A stretch of 64,000 nt of DNA from Simplicispira hankyongi (GTDB lineage: Bacteria > Pseudomonadota > Gammaproteobacteria > Burkholderiales > Burkholderiaceae_C): the NCBI RefSeq assembly GCF_003570885.1, contig NZ_QXJC01000004.1, positions 107,575 to 171,574 of the forward strand, read 5' to 3'. Below, in pieces: positions 35,898 to 47,899 of the stretch. The translations under genes and the position numbers were made by a program. Numbering within the stretch: position 1 is the stretch's first letter; every line of letters starts with the position of its first letter. The notes under the pieces were generated by a model. That model did no database searches and was not told the DNA's origin. It saw only the letters and a program-made list of their open reading frames with translations.

Positions 35898-37304
35898 CTA
35901 TTTCCCGATACAGAAGCTCGAGAAGATGACGCCAAGCAGATCGTCGGCGCCAAACGCGCCCGTGATGGCGTTCAAGGCATTCTGCGCCAGGCGCAGTTCC
36001 TCGGCCAACAAATCCAGCGCCGGATGGCGGCCCTGCAATTGGTCAGCCGCCGCCTCCAGATGCGCGCCCACCGCAGCAAGCGCCTGCACATGGCGCGCGC
36101 GGGCAATGAAGATGCCATCCGGAGCCGATTGCCAGCCGGCCATCGCCAGCAAGCGCAGGCGCAGCGCATCCAGCCCCTCACCGCTATGGGACGACAGGCG
36201 GATACCCTCGCGCGGCCCGCCCGGAGGGACGCAGTCGCTTTTGGTCCAGACGTCGAGCAAGGGTACGGAATTCGGCTTAAATCTGCCCATAGCGCTTGCC
36301 AGTACTGCGTCGTCAGCTACATATTCAGTAGTGTCACTTCGGGTGAGATCATGCAGAAACAGTACGGCATCAGCGCCAGCGATGGCCTCCCAGGCACGTG
36401 CGATGCCGATGCGCTCTACCTCGTCGTCGCTCTCACGCAGGCCAGCCGTATCGATCACGTGGAGCGGCACGCCTTCAATCTGAATCGTCTCCTGCACCTT
36501 GTCCCGCGTAGTGCCGGGAATCGGCGTGACGATGGCCAGTTCGGCACCCGCCAGGGCGTTGAGGAGTGAGCTCTTGCCTGCATTGGGTTGGCCGGCGATC
36601 ACCACCTTGATCCCTTCGCGCAGCAGCGCGCCTTGGTGCGCGCGCTCCATGAGAAGCTTCAGCCGCCGCTGCAAATCTTGTAGCTGCCCAGCGGCATCAG
36701 AACTGCGAAGGAAGTCAATCTCCTCCTCAGGAAAATCCAGCGTGGCTTCCACCAGCATGCGCAGATGCACCAGCGCGTCGCGCAGCGTGTGGATTTCCTG
36801 CGAGAACGCGCCCGCCAGCGAGCGCGCGGCGCTTCGGGCCGCGGCGCTGGTCGAGGCGTCGATCAGGTCGGCCACTGCTTCGGCCTGCGCCAGGTCGAGC
36901 TTGTCGTTGAGAAAGGCCCGCTCGGTGAATTCGCCCGGCTGCGCGAGGCGCAGGCCCGCCAGCCGCGGCGTTCCCGTCTGCGGGTCGGGCTCGGCAGCCG
37001 CCTGCAGGCAGCGCGCCAGCAACAACTGGAGCACCACCGGGCCGCCGTGTGCCTGCAGTTCCAGCACGTCTTCCCCGGTGTAGGAGTGCGGCGCGGGAAA
37101 GTACAGCGCCAGCCCCTGGTCGATGGCCTGTCCTGCGGCGTCGCGAAACGGCAGGTAGGTGGCCTCGCGTGCGCGTAGGGGGCGACCGAAAAGCGCCAGG
37201 GCCAGCGCCGCCAGCCCTTTGCCCGACACGCGCACGATGCCTACGGCACCGCGCCCAGGGGCGGTGGCGATGGCGGCGATGGGGTCGTGGTGACGGGCAA
37301 GCAT
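35898..37304 (-). CDS. mnmE: tRNA modification GTPase MnmE
   Basis: 468 residues. N-terminal folate-binding domain ([21 protein letters not shown]), helical domain, and a G domain with [12 protein letters not shown] (G1), TTRD (G2) and DTAGLR (G3), ending in the essential C-terminal FCIGK. With MnmG it installs the 5-carboxymethylaminomethyl group on wobble uridine of certain tRNAs. The start at 37304 fits the conserved N-terminus. Part of the usual origin-side order mnmE-yidC-yidD-rnpA-rpmH, here separated from yidC by 147 bases. Confidence 0.97.
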   Translation of the reverse strand: MLARHHDPIAAIATAPGRGAVGIVRVSGKGLAALALALFGRPLRAREATYLPFRDAAGQAIDQGLALYFPAPHSYTGEDVLELQAHGGPVVLQLLLARCLQAAAEPDPQTGTPRLAGLRLAQPGEFTERAFLNDKLDLAQAEAVADLIDASTSAAARSAARSLAGAFSQEIHTLRDALVHLRMLVEATLDFPEEEIDFLRSSDAAGQLQDLQRRLKLLMERAHQGALLREGIKVVIAGQPNAGKSSLLNALAGAELAIVTPIPGTTRDKVQETIQIEGVPLHVIDTAGLRESDDEVERIGIARAWEAIAGADAVLFLHDLTRSDTTEYVADDAVLASAMGRFKPNSVPLLDVWTKSDCVPPGGPREGIRLSSHSGEGLDALRLRLLAMAGWQSAPDGIFIARARHVQALAAVGAHLEAAADQLQGRHPALDLLAEELRLAQNALNAITGAFGADDLLGVIFSSFCIGK

Positions 37305-37394
37305 GGCGGCGATGGTTCGGATTGGAGCGCCAAAAACTGGCGCAGCCCAGGCGCGGGACACCGCGCAAGGGCCGCCCCGCCGCGCTGGTGTCGT

Positions 37395-37428
37395 CCCCCT
37401 TCCCGCGCGTAGCGCGAGAGAAAGGGGG
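37395..37428. repeat. Palindromic CCCCCTT/AAGGGGG repeat
   Basis: CCCCCTT (37395-37401) and AAGGGGG (37422-37428) enclose CCCGCGCGTAGCGCGAGAG, itself partly palindromic. It lies between mnmE and yidC and is followed by GCGGCGCAGCCGC. No T run. Likely a dispersed repeat; it could also stabilise the yidC 3' end. Confidence 0.45.
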
Positions 37429-37451
37429 AAGCGGCGCAGCCGCTCAGGGGG

Positions 37452-39227
37452 TTACTTAAATTTTGGCAAATGGAACTGCGGCGGAACCCCCATGCGGGTG
37501 TTGATGACCCATTGCTGGGCAATCGACAGCAGGTTGTTCGTCAGCCAGTACATCACCAGACCGGCGGGGAAGAAGAAGAACATCACGCTGAACATCAGCG
37601 GCATGATCCACATCATCTTGGCCTGCATAGGGTCTGGCGGCGCCGGGTTGAGCGCCGTCTGCAGCAGCGAACTGAGCGTCATGAGCAATGGCAGGATAAA
37701 GAACGGGTCGGGCGACGACAAGTCGTGGATCCAGCCGATCCAGGGGGCATTGCGCATTTCCACGCTGGAGAGCAGCACCCAGTACAGCGAAATGAACACC
37801 GGAATCTGAATCACGATGGGGAAGCACCCGCCCATGGGGTTGACCTTCTCCTCGCGGTAGATGCGCATCATCTCCTGCTGAATCTGCTGGGGCTTGTCCT
37901 TGAGGCGCTCGCGCATCTCGGTAATCTTGGGATTGATGGCCTTCATCTTGGCCATGCTGGCGTAGGCCTTGGCATTGAGCCAGTAGAAGGCGATCTTGAG
38001 CAGCAGCACCAGGCCCACGATGGACCAGCCCCAGTTGCCCAGCACGCTGTGCAACTGGTTGAGCAACCAGTACAGCGGCTTGGAAATAATGGTGAAGATG
38101 CCGTAGTCCTTCACCAGCTCCAGGCCAGGGGCAAGTGCTTCGAGCTTTTTCTCTTCTTCCGGGCCAGCATACAGGTCGCTGTCAACGGTCCGGCTCGCGC
38201 CCGGCGCGATGGTGCCCAACGGCATCACCATGGCCACGGAATACTGGTTGTCGCCCAGACGCTTCACGCGAAATTCACGCTGCAGGGTCTGGCTATCAGG
38301 TGCGTTGAGCAGCCAGGCCGCAACAAAGTAGTGCTGGACCATGGCGATCCAGCCGTTGTTCGCTGGCGCAGGCACTTCGGCCTTTTGCTTTTCGATGTCA
38401 GCAAAGGGAATCTTGTGGAATTTCTTCTCATCGGTATACGCGGCCGGTCCGGTGAACGTGTTGGCCCCCAGCATGGTGCCCTTAGCCACCGTGCCATGGC
38501 GCACCAGCTGCAGGTAGAGCTGCGCGTCACGTGGCTGGTCGCCGACGTTGACCACCTGGTGCTTCACGCGGATGGAATAGTCCCCACGGGTAAAGACATA
38601 GGTCTTGACGTACTTGAGCCCGCCCACAGGCTGCGATTCAAAGCTCACTTCCAGCGTCTTGGCGCCATCGGCCAGCACACGCGGGCCAGGCAGCGCCTGC
38701 ATCAGCGTCAGGTGGTTAGGGAAGCTGGCGCCAGCGTCCACCGTATTGAGCAGGCCGGTTTGCGCCACGTAGCGGGTCGCCGGGTTGCCGTCTTCCATCA
38801 GCGTGACAGGCGTGATCTCGACGGGAAGCAACGGCATGCCCAAGACGCCCTTGACGGCATCGACCAGCCCGCGGATATGCGACTTTTCCTTGTACTGCGT
38901 GAGCTCAAGCTCCGACAAGGTAGCGCCCTGGCTGTCAATCACGACCTTGAAGACATCGGTGGACACCGAAATTTTGTCGCGCGCCACAGGGCTCGCCTGG
39001 TCCGGCACGGCGGCCCCCGTCTGGGCGCCTGCTGGTGCTGCTGCTGCAGCGGCGGCTGGTACACCGGACAGCGCAGCCTTGTCCGCAGCAGGTACGCTCG
39101 AGACTTGCTGCGCGGGGCTGGGAAAAAACGTGCCCCGGTGGCCGTTGTGCACCTGCCACTTGTCCCACAGCAGGACCATGGAAAAGCCGAATATGACCCA
39201 CAGAATGGTGCGGCGGATGTCGTTCAT
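37452..39227 (-). CDS. yidC: Membrane protein insertase YidC
   Basis: 591 residues, Gram-negative type. N-terminal membrane helix ([15 protein letters not shown]), a large periplasmic domain (about 60-360), then the conserved five-helix core with [51 protein letters not shown] and the C-terminal [20 protein letters not shown] segments. Inserts proteins into the inner membrane alone or with SecYEG. Its start overlaps the yidD stop by four bases. Confidence 0.97.
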   Translation of the reverse strand: MNDIRRTILWVIFGFSMVLLWDKWQVHNGHRGTFFPSPAQQVSSVPAADKAALSGVPAAAAAAAPAGAQTGAAVPDQASPVARDKISVSTDVFKVVIDSQGATLSELELTQYKEKSHIRGLVDAVKGVLGMPLLPVEITPVTLMEDGNPATRYVAQTGLLNTVDAGASFPNHLTLMQALPGPRVLADGAKTLEVSFESQPVGGLKYVKTYVFTRGDYSIRVKHQVVNVGDQPRDAQLYLQLVRHGTVAKGTMLGANTFTGPAAYTDEKKFHKIPFADIEKQKAEVPAPANNGWIAMVQHYFVAAWLLNAPDSQTLQREFRVKRLGDNQYSVAMVMPLGTIAPGASRTVDSDLYAGPEEEKKLEALAPGLELVKDYGIFTIISKPLYWLLNQLHSVLGNWGWSIVGLVLLLKIAFYWLNAKAYASMAKMKAINPKITEMRERLKDKPQQIQQEMMRIYREEKVNPMGGCFPIVIQIPVFISLYWVLLSSVEMRNAPWIGWIHDLSSPDPFFILPLLMTLSSLLQTALNPAPPDPMQAKMMWIMPLMFSVMFFFFPAGLVMYWLTNNLLSIAQQWVINTRMGVPPQFHLPKFK

Positions 39228-39520
39228 GGAGTCTTCTCAGAAGCAGGAGAGTGAGATTTTTCTTGCGCCACCAAAAGACGCGAGAACAGGCGCGAAGCGC
39301 GCGGCGAATCCAAGGGCACCGGGTCGTGCCCGCCCTGACACCAGGGCTGGCAGCGCGCCAACCGCGTGAGCGTGAGCCAACTGCCTGAGAGTGCCCCATG
39401 GCGCTCAAGCGCCTCTATGGCGTACACGGAGCAGGTGGGCTCGAAGCGACAGGCCGAGCCGAGCCAGGGGCTAAGCAGCAGGCGGTAGCCGCGCACCAGC
39501 GCGATCAGCACGCGGCGCAT
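39224..39520 (-). CDS. yidD: Membrane protein insertion efficiency factor YidD
   Basis: 98 residues. [33 protein letters not shown], with the conserved Cys residues, and [17 protein letters not shown] are diagnostic for YidD. It sits between rnpA and yidC as in most bacteria, overlapping rnpA by one base and yidC by four. Confidence 0.96.
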   Translation of the reverse strand: MRRVLIALVRGYRLLLSPWLGSACRFEPTCSVYAIEALERHGALSGSWLTLTRLARCQPWCQGGHDPVPLDSPRASRLFSRLLVAQEKSHSPASEKTP

Positions 39521-39936
39521 CAGGCGCTACTCCGGCTGGCGCGCTCAAACAGCGTGTGCAATTCCTCGCGCACCGCGCTCTTGAGCACATCAGAGCTGGC
39601 ACTGACAAACACCTTGCGATCGAACGCTGCGCGCAGCCGCACCACATGGGCCGCGAGAGGGAGCTGGGGCTCAAAGCTGGTCGCCACGCTAAAAATCTGG
39701 CGCTTGATGGCATTGCGCGTGACCGCGCGCCGGGCCCAGCGCTTGGGCACCATGGCGCCAAGCCAGACCATGCCGGGCACGATCAGAGGTTTTGCTACGA
39801 CCCCCCCATCAACCGGCGTTAGCGGCACGGCAGTGGGCGCCAGGACAAGGCGGTGCATGGCGAAATGGGGCGTCCGCGCCACCGTGCCACCGTCGAGAGT
39901 GGCCTGGAATTGCGGACGGGTTTTCAGGCGCTGCAT
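39520..39936 (-). CDS. rnpA: Ribonuclease P protein component
   Basis: 138 residues. Basic protein with [14 protein letters not shown] at the N-terminus and the RNase P signature [17 protein letters not shown]. It assists the RNA subunit in tRNA 5' maturation. The start at 39936 is set by the family's usual N-terminus; a longer frame overlaps rpmH and is a shadow. Lies 56 bases behind rpmH. Confidence 0.94.
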   Translation of the reverse strand: MQRLKTRPQFQATLDGGTVARTPHFAMHRLVLAPTAVPLTPVDGGVVAKPLIVPGMVWLGAMVPKRWARRAVTRNAIKRQIFSVATSFEPQLPLAAHVVRLRAAFDRKVFVSASSDVLKSAVREELHTLFERASRSSA

Positions 39937-39992
39937 ACGAGCGTGGCGCGCCGGGCACGAAACTGCCACCGACCGCTGATGCTCACGCAGGC

Positions 39993-40127
39993 TCAGACGG
40001 CCAGGCGCTTGCGGCCCTTGGCGCGGCGGGCATTGATCACGGCGCGGCCGCCACGCGTCTTCATGCGCACGAGGAAACCGTGGGTGCGGGCGCGGCGGGT
40101 CTTGGAAGGTTGGTAAGTGCGTTTCAT
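39993..40127 (-). CDS. rpmH: 50S ribosomal protein L34
   Basis: 44 residues, [18 protein letters not shown] at the start and [12 protein letters not shown] at the end: the standard, very basic L34. AAGGAAAG precedes the ATG. First gene of the leftward rpmH-rnpA-yidD-yidC series. Confidence 0.98.
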   Translation of the reverse strand: MKRTYQPSKTRRARTHGFLVRMKTRGGRAVINARRAKGRKRLAV

Positions 40128-40232
40128 GGTCTTTCCTTGGAAGTTGTTCAGGCAAGCCGCCAGCCACCAATGGCGCCAGAGCAGTTGCGTGCGAAGTCAA
40201 AATTGCCCTGAACCTTTTCAGGGAAACCGGCA

Positions 40233-40261
40233 ATTATCGCAGGCTTGTATGAACGAAGCAA
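40233..40261 (-). promoter_or_regulatory. Promoter of rpmH-rnpA-yidD-yidC
   Basis: On the minus strand TTGCTT (40261-40256) and GATAAT (40238-40233) are separated by 17 bases, an ideal sigma-70 arrangement, about 105 bases upstream of rpmH. Confidence 0.6.
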
Positions 40262-40316
40262 TCGAACTCGCCGCAAATGCCCTTGCGCACGCCTTTTCAC
40301 GGGTGTGGATAAGATC

Positions 40317-40346
40317 TTGAAAAGCTACAATTCCGGGCCTCATAAG
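40317..40346 (+). promoter_or_regulatory. Possible dnaA promoter
   Basis: TTGAAA (40317-40322) and CATAAG (40341-40346) with an 18-base spacer; TACAAT at 40325-40330 is an alternative -10. A perfect DnaA box just upstream and a near box just downstream would allow autoregulation by DnaA. Confidence 0.4.
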
Positions 40347-40375
40347 CTCCCTCTATCCACAAGAAAACCATCTAC

Positions 40376-41797
40376 ATGACAGAGGAATTCGCGAACCCTG
40401 CCCCTGACGCATCCGCACCACAAGCGGGGCAGGCATTGTGGCAGGCCTGCCTGGAGCAACTGGCGCAAGACTTGCCCGCCCAACAGTTCGGCACCTGGAT
40501 CAAACCCCTGAGCGCTCAAGTCTCGGACGACTTCTCCCGCGCCACGCTGTACGTTCCCAACCGCTTCACGCTCGACTGGATTCGCTCGCAGTATGCCGGG
40601 CGCATTGCCTCGGTACTGGAGCAGCTCTCGGGCCAGACCGTGACGCTGGAGTTAGCGCTTGCTCAGCGCGCAGCCCCCGTGCGTGCGTACGCTGCACCTG
40701 CAAATACCGCCGCCCAGGCGCCGGCGGAGGCGCTTGCCTCGCAGCGCCCCGAGGGCGATGCGGCGTACAGCCCACCGCGCAACCGCCTGAACCCTGGCCT
40801 CACCTTCGACACGCTGGTCGAGGGCACGGCCAACCGCATGGCGCGCGCCGCCGCCATGCACGTGGCGGGGATGCCGGGGCATTTGTACAACCCGCTTTTC
40901 ATCTACGGCGGCGTCGGCCTGGGCAAGACCCATCTGGTGCACGCCGTGGGCAACAAGCTGCTGGCCGACCGGCCGAACGCCAAAGTTCTCTACATCCACG
41001 CCGAGCAGTTCGTCTCGGATGTGGTCAAGTCGTACCAGCGCAAGACTTTTGACGAGTTCAAGCAGCGCTACCACTCGCTCGATCTGCTGCTGATCGACGA
41101 CGTGCAGTTCTTCGCCAACAAGGACCGCACGCAGGAAGAATTCTTCAACGCCTTCGAGGCGCTGCTGGCCAAAAAGAGCCACATCGTCATGACCAGCGAC
41201 ACCTACCCCAAGGGCCTGGCGGACATCCACGAGCGGCTGGTCTCGCGCTTTGATTCCGGCCTGACGGTGGCCATCGAGCCGCCCGAGCTGGAAATGCGCG
41301 TCGCCATCCTGATCAACAAGGCGCACGCCGAGAGCGTCGAGATGCCCGAGGAAGTGGCGTTTTTCGTCGCCAAGAACGTGCGCTCGAACGTGCGCGAGCT
41401 CGAAGGTGCGCTGCGCAAGATCCTGGCCTACAGCCGCTTCAACCAAAAGGAAATCTCGATTCAGCTCGCCCGCGAGGCCCTGCGCGACCTGCTGTCCATC
41501 CAGAACCGCCAGATCAGCGTCGAGAACATTCAAAAGACGGTAGCCGACTATTACAAGATCAAAGTGGCAGACATGTACAGCAAGAAGCGCCCGGCCAGCA
41601 TTGCCCGGCCGCGCCAGATTGCCATGTACCTGGCCAAGGAGCTGACGCAAAAAAGCCTGCCCGAGATCGGCGAACTGTTTGGCGGGCGCGACCACACCAC
41701 CGTGCTGCACGCGGTGCGCAAGATATCCACCGAGCGCCAGCAGCTCACCGAACTGAACCAGCAGCTCCATGTGCTGGAGCAGACACTCAAAGGCTAG
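40376..41797 (+). CDS. dnaA: Chromosomal replication initiator DnaA
   Basis: 473 residues. Domain I ([24 protein letters not shown]), a variable Ala/Pro-rich linker to about 130, then AAA+ domain III with [19 protein letters not shown] near residue 180, Walker [11 protein letters not shown] and the sensor region; domain IV has the DnaA signature [14 protein letters not shown] near residue 440. Binds DnaA boxes and opens oriC. The ATG at 40376 begins right before domain I. Upstream of dnaN by 90 bases. Confidence 0.98.
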   Translation: MTEEFANPAPDASAPQAGQALWQACLEQLAQDLPAQQFGTWIKPLSAQVSDDFSRATLYVPNRFTLDWIRSQYAGRIASVLEQLSGQTVTLELALAQRAAPVRAYAAPANTAAQAPAEALASQRPEGDAAYSPPRNRLNPGLTFDTLVEGTANRMARAAAMHVAGMPGHLYNPLFIYGGVGLGKTHLVHAVGNKLLADRPNAKVLYIHAEQFVSDVVKSYQRKTFDEFKQRYHSLDLLLIDDVQFFANKDRTQEEFFNAFEALLAKKSHIVMTSDTYPKGLADIHERLVSRFDSGLTVAIEPPELEMRVAILINKAHAESVEMPEEVAFFVAKNVRSNVRELEGALRKILAYSRFNQKEISIQLAREALRDLLSIQNRQISVENIQKTVADYYKIKVADMYSKKRPASIARPRQIAMYLAKELTQKSLPEIGELFGGRDHTTVLHAVRKISTERQQLTELNQQLHVLEQTLKG

Positions 41798-41887
41798 GCC
41801 AGACGGCGTGGCGCACAGGCAAAATGGCGGGTTAAACGGCGCGGGAGACGGGCGCCGGCCAATCGCAGAAAACCACAAGAGGATGAA

Positions 41888-42994
41888 ATGATCGTTCTGA
41901 AGGCTCCCCAAGACAAGGTTCTCGCAGTCCTGCAATCGGTCGCCGGCATCGTCGAGCGCCGCCACACGCTGCCGATCCTGGCCAACGTGCTGCTCAGAAA
42001 GACCGGCAACGCCCTGCAACTGACCACCAGCGACCTGGAAATCCAGATCCGCACCACGGCGGAACTCGGCGGCGACACCGGCGACTTCACCACCACGGTA
42101 GCGGCGCGCAAGCTCATCGACGTGCTGCGCACCATGCCCGGTGACCAGACCGTGAGCCTGGAGACGGCGCAGGAAAAGCTGGTGCTCAAGGGCGGCAAGA
42201 GCCGCTTCACCTTGCAGACCTTGCCGGCGGAAGACTTCCCGCTGGTGCAGGAGGCCGCCAACTTCGGCCCGGCTTTCAGCATTCCGCAAAAGACCCTCAA
42301 AAACCTGCTCGGCCAGGTGGCCTTCGCCATGGCGGTGCAAGACATCCGCTACTACCTGAACGGCATTCTTTTTGTCGCCGAGGGCAAGACGCTCTCCCTG
42401 GTCGCCACCGACGGCCACCGCCTGGCGTTTGCCAGTGCCACGCTGGATGTCGAGGTGCCCAAGCAGGAAGTCATCCTGCCGCGCAAGACGGTGCTGGAAC
42501 TGCAGCGCCTGCTGAGCGACGGCGACGCCGCCATCGAAATGCAATTCGCCAGCAACCAGGCCAAGTTCAGCTTTGGCGCGATGGAGTTCGTCACCAAGCT
42601 GGTCGAAGGCAAGTTCCCTGACTACAACCGCGTGATTCCCCGCAGCCACGGCAACACCATTACCCTGGGCCGCGCGCCGCTTCTGGCCAGCCTGCAGCGC
42701 ACCGCCATCATGACCAGCGACAAGTTCAAGGGCGTGCGCCTGAACCTGGAGCCCGGCAGCCTGCGCGTGACCAGCAACAACGCCGAGCAGGAAGAGGCGG
42801 TGGACGAGCTGGATATCGACTACGGCGGCGAGCCGATCGAGATCGGCTTCAACGTCACCTACCTGATCGACGCGCTCGCCAGCATGCCGCAAGACATGGT
42901 GCAGATCGCCCTGGCCGATGGCAGCAGCTCGGCGCTGATCACCATTCCTGAGAACGACAGCTTCAAATACGTCGTGATGCCGATGAGAATCTAG
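41888..42994 (+). CDS. dnaN: DNA polymerase III beta sliding clamp
   Basis: 368 residues, three clamp domains; MIVLKAPQDKVLAVLQSVAGIVERRHTLPILANVLL, FVTKLVEGKFPDYNRVIP and the C-terminal YVVMPMRI are typical. The C-terminal MPMRL/I forms part of the cleft used by clamp-binding proteins. GAGGATGAA precedes the ATG. Middle gene of dnaA-dnaN-gyrB. Confidence 0.98.
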   Translation: MIVLKAPQDKVLAVLQSVAGIVERRHTLPILANVLLRKTGNALQLTTSDLEIQIRTTAELGGDTGDFTTTVAARKLIDVLRTMPGDQTVSLETAQEKLVLKGGKSRFTLQTLPAEDFPLVQEAANFGPAFSIPQKTLKNLLGQVAFAMAVQDIRYYLNGILFVAEGKTLSLVATDGHRLAFASATLDVEVPKQEVILPRKTVLELQRLLSDGDAAIEMQFASNQAKFSFGAMEFVTKLVEGKFPDYNRVIPRSHGNTITLGRAPLLASLQRTAIMTSDKFKGVRLNLEPGSLRVTSNNAEQEEAVDELDIDYGGEPIEIGFNVTYLIDALASMPQDMVQIALADGSSSALITIPENDSFKYVVMPMRI

Positions 42995-43063
42995 AGGCCA
43001 ACCCCCTGTGTCGCTGCGCTCCCTGCACAAGCCGAGTGGCGCATTGCTCGGCATGCATTTACT

Positions 43064-43115
43064 ATTTATTTAATAGCTGCTCACGCTTACAGGATAAGCG
43101 CTAGAGGCCAATTTG
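43064..43115. repeat. AGCGCT palindromic repeat upstream of gyrB
   Basis: ATTTATTTAATAGCTGCTCACGCTTACAGGATAAGCGCTAGAGGCCAATTT. The element ends only 11 bases before the gyrB start, so it must influence or form part of the gyrB leader. Confidence 0.7.
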
Positions 43116-43120
43116 GCTAG

Positions 43121-45724
<2,604 letters not shown>

Positions 45725-45761
45725 GCGCAAGCAAGGCACCCGCCGCCCCTCATTGCTGCAG

Positions 45762-45789
45762 AGGCTCCGCCATGGAGCCTTTGTTGTTT
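45762..45789 (+). terminator. Rho-independent terminator after gyrB
   Basis: AGGCTCC (45762-45768) pairs with GGAGCCT (45774-45780) around GCCAT, followed by TTGTTGTTT. 38 bases after the stop. Confidence 0.75.
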
Positions 45790-45841
45790 CCACCCTCGGC
45801 CCGCCCTGTTGCGCGGGTGTTCTTCTGAAAGCCAACCCGTC

Positions 45842-47056
45842 ATGACCTGGCAGGAATTCAAACAACAGTACCTCGTGCGCTTCTGGTCGCCCGTTCCGTC
45901 CGTAATTGCGGCGGGGGTGCTCTCTGCCTATTACTTTGGCCTGACCGGCACCTTCTGGGCCGTCACGGGTGAATTCACGCGCTGGGGCGGCCATGCACTG
46001 CAGTTTGCGGGCGTGGACCTGTCGCACTGGGGCTACTTCAAGCTCATTGGTCTGCAAGGCACGCCGCTGACGCGCGTGGACGGCGTGATGATCATCGGCA
46101 TGTTTGTCGGCTGCTTGTCTGCAGCGCTCTGGGCCAATAACGTCAAGCTGCGCCTGCCCACGCACCGCATCCGCGTGTTCCAGGCGTTGGTGGGCGGCAT
46201 CATCGCGGGCTTTGGCGCGCGCCTGGCGATGGGCTGCAATCTGGCCGCGTTCTTCACGGGAATTCCGCAGTTCTCGCTGCACGCCTGGTTTTTTGCCATT
46301 GCCACAGCCATCGGCTCGTTGGCCGGGGCCAAGGTCAGCCTGCTGCCCGTCTTTCGCATCCCGGTGAAGCTGCAAAAGGTATCGGCGCCGCAGCCCCTGT
46401 CGGCGCGCCAGGCGCAGGCCAGGACACGCTTTCGCCTCGGCATGGCGCTGTTTCTGGCCTTTATCGTCTGGGCCGTGGCCAAAGCCTTCGCTGCACCCAA
46501 GCTCGGAATGGCGGCGCTGTTTGGCTTGGCCTTTGGCCTGATCATCGAGCGCGCCCAGGTGTGCTTTACCTCGGCGTTTCGCGATCTGTGGATCACCGGG
46601 CGCACGCAGATGGCCAAGGCCATCATTGCCGGCATGGCGGTGGGCACCATTGGCGTGTACAGCTATGTGCAACTGGGGCTGGACCCAAAGATCTTCTGGG
46701 CCGGCCCGAACGCCGTGATCGGCGGCCTGCTGTTCGGTTTTGGCATCGTGCTGGCCGGTGGCTGCGAGACCGGCTGGATGTACCGTGCCGTCGAAGGCCA
46801 GGTGCACTACTGGTGGGTGGGCCTGGGCAATGTGATCGGCTCGACACTGCTGGCGCTGGTCTGGGACGACCTGGCACCCCTCATTGCCGTCAACTACGAC
46901 AAGGTCAACCTGCTCAAGGTGCTGGGCCCGCAGGGCGGTCTGCTCGCCACCTATGGAATGCTGGGCCTGTCGCTGGCGCTGGTCGTCTGGTGGGAAAAGC
47001 ACTTTTTTGCCAAGAAGGCACGCCTGAGCGCCGCCGCACTGCAAACCGCCCTTTGA
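45842..47056 (+). CDS. yedE: YeeE/YedE-family sulfur/selenium membrane transporter
   Basis: 404 residues with about ten membrane helices in two related halves. The family's conserved Cys positions are visible: ARLAMGCNLAAFFTGIPQ, ERAQVCFTSAFRDLW and LAGGCETGWMYRA. TsuA of this family imports thiosulfate; E. coli YedE/FdhT is linked to selenium metabolism and has the same length (about 401). The neighbouring TusA-like and DsrE-like genes support the second group, but the substrate is not proven. The ATG at 45842 follows a short gap after the gyrB terminator. Confidence 0.85.
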   Translation: MTWQEFKQQYLVRFWSPVPSVIAAGVLSAYYFGLTGTFWAVTGEFTRWGGHALQFAGVDLSHWGYFKLIGLQGTPLTRVDGVMIIGMFVGCLSAALWANNVKLRLPTHRIRVFQALVGGIIAGFGARLAMGCNLAAFFTGIPQFSLHAWFFAIATAIGSLAGAKVSLLPVFRIPVKLQKVSAPQPLSARQAQARTRFRLGMALFLAFIVWAVAKAFAAPKLGMAALFGLAFGLIIERAQVCFTSAFRDLWITGRTQMAKAIIAGMAVGTIGVYSYVQLGLDPKIFWAGPNAVIGGLLFGFGIVLAGGCETGWMYRAVEGQVHYWWVGLGNVIGSTLLALVWDDLAPLIAVNYDKVNLLKVLGPQGGLLATYGMLGLSLALVVWWEKHFFAKKARLSAAALQTAL

Positions 47057-47065
47057 AAGGCCCCC

Positions 47066-47305
47066 ATGAGCATCCGCCCCTACGTTCCCGACTTTCGCCT
47101 TGACATGCTGGGCGAGCCCTGCCCCTACCCGGCGGTCGCCACGCTTGAAGCCATGCCCCAGCTTGCGCCCGGTCAGATTCTGGAGGTCGTGTCCGACTGC
47201 CCGCAGTCGATCAACAGCATTCCCCTCGATGCCAAGAACCATGGCTACGAGGTGCTGGAGATTCAGCAGGACGGGCCGACCATCCGCTACCTGATCCGCC
47301 GTTGA
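47066..47305 (+). CDS. yedF: TusA/YedF-family sulfurtransferase
   Basis: 79 residues. LGEPCPYPAVATLEAM contains the CPxP motif with the reactive Cys; the rest (ILEVVSDCPQSINSIPLDAKNHGYEVLE) follows the TusA two-layer fold. Carries sulfur (or selenium) as persulfide between partners. Nine bases behind yedE, as in the yedE-yedF pair of many proteobacteria. Confidence 0.88.
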   Translation: MSIRPYVPDFRLDMLGEPCPYPAVATLEAMPQLAPGQILEVVSDCPQSINSIPLDAKNHGYEVLEIQQDGPTIRYLIRR

Positions 47306-47340
47306 ACCCTCCGACCACCCGCCGAGCAAGAAAGCCATCC

Positions 47341-47697
47341 ATGCAAAAAGTCCTGATCATCGTCCACGCGGCCCCCTATGGCAGCGAGCGCTGCCTGTCG
47401 GCGCTGCGCCTGGCCACCACGCTGGCGGGGCGTGAGCACGACACGCCCCTGGTGCGCGTGTTTCTGATGTCCGACGCCACCGTTCTGGGGCTGCCGAACC
47501 AGCGAGACGGCGCCACCGGCGGCCTGCAGGCCATGGTCGAACAACTGGTGGGCGATGGCGTGGCGATCCGGCTGTGCCGCACCTGCGCCATGGCGCGTGG
47601 TCTGGCCGACCTGCCACTGATCGAAGGCGTCGCCATTGGCACCTTGCCCGAGCTGGCCGACTGGACGCTGGAAGCCGACAAGGTGCTGACGTTCTGA
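47341..47697 (+). CDS. DsrE-family protein
   Basis: 118 residues. KVLIIVHAAPYGSERCLSALRLATTLAG and VRVFLMSDATVLGLPNQ match the DsrE/F-like fold; Cys residues in RLCRTCAMARGL could carry sulfur. Together with yedE and yedF it suggests a small sulfur-relay operon. The ATG at 47341 is used; a TTG at 47302 overlapping the yedF stop would add 13 residues. Confidence 0.82.
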   Translation: MQKVLIIVHAAPYGSERCLSALRLATTLAGREHDTPLVRVFLMSDATVLGLPNQRDGATGGLQAMVEQLVGDGVAIRLCRTCAMARGLADLPLIEGVAIGTLPELADWTLEADKVLTF

Positions 47698-47739
47698 ACG
47701 CCCACCGCACGGGTGGCGACAACGGGCTTCGTGCTGGTT

Positions 47740-47789
47740 AAGGCAATGCTGAACAAGTCCCTCACACGCCGCGCATCCGTGCTTCGGGC
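47740..47789 (+). mobile_element. Left-end remnant of the MITE at 22653
   Basis: AAGGCAATGCTGAACAAGTC and the following CCCTCAC..CGCCGCGCATCCGTGCTTCGGGC repeat the left half of 22653-22756 almost exactly. The similarity stops at about 47789 and no right end is present, so this is a truncated or single-ended copy. Confidence 0.6.
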
Positions 47790-47899
47790 TCAAGGCTGGC
47801 CCGGGGGGCGGTTCTGACCCTGGAGGTTGAGAACAAGCCGCTTGAAGCCCCTCTGAACGGCCCGAGAGGTGGCAGGGGTTGCCCAGCGTTCCAGGCGTA

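Larger units (their letters stand above)
40128..40375. other. Putative chromosomal origin region (rpmH-dnaA intergenic)
   Basis: 248 bases between divergent rpmH and dnaA. A perfect DnaA box lies at 40304-40312 (TTATCCACA on the minus strand), a one-mismatch box at 40353-40361 (CTATCCACA), and a weak one near 40234. AT-rich tracts are short. Gene direction flips here, with replication genes on both sides, as expected at an origin. Few boxes are visible, so part of oriC could lie elsewhere. Confidence 0.5.
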
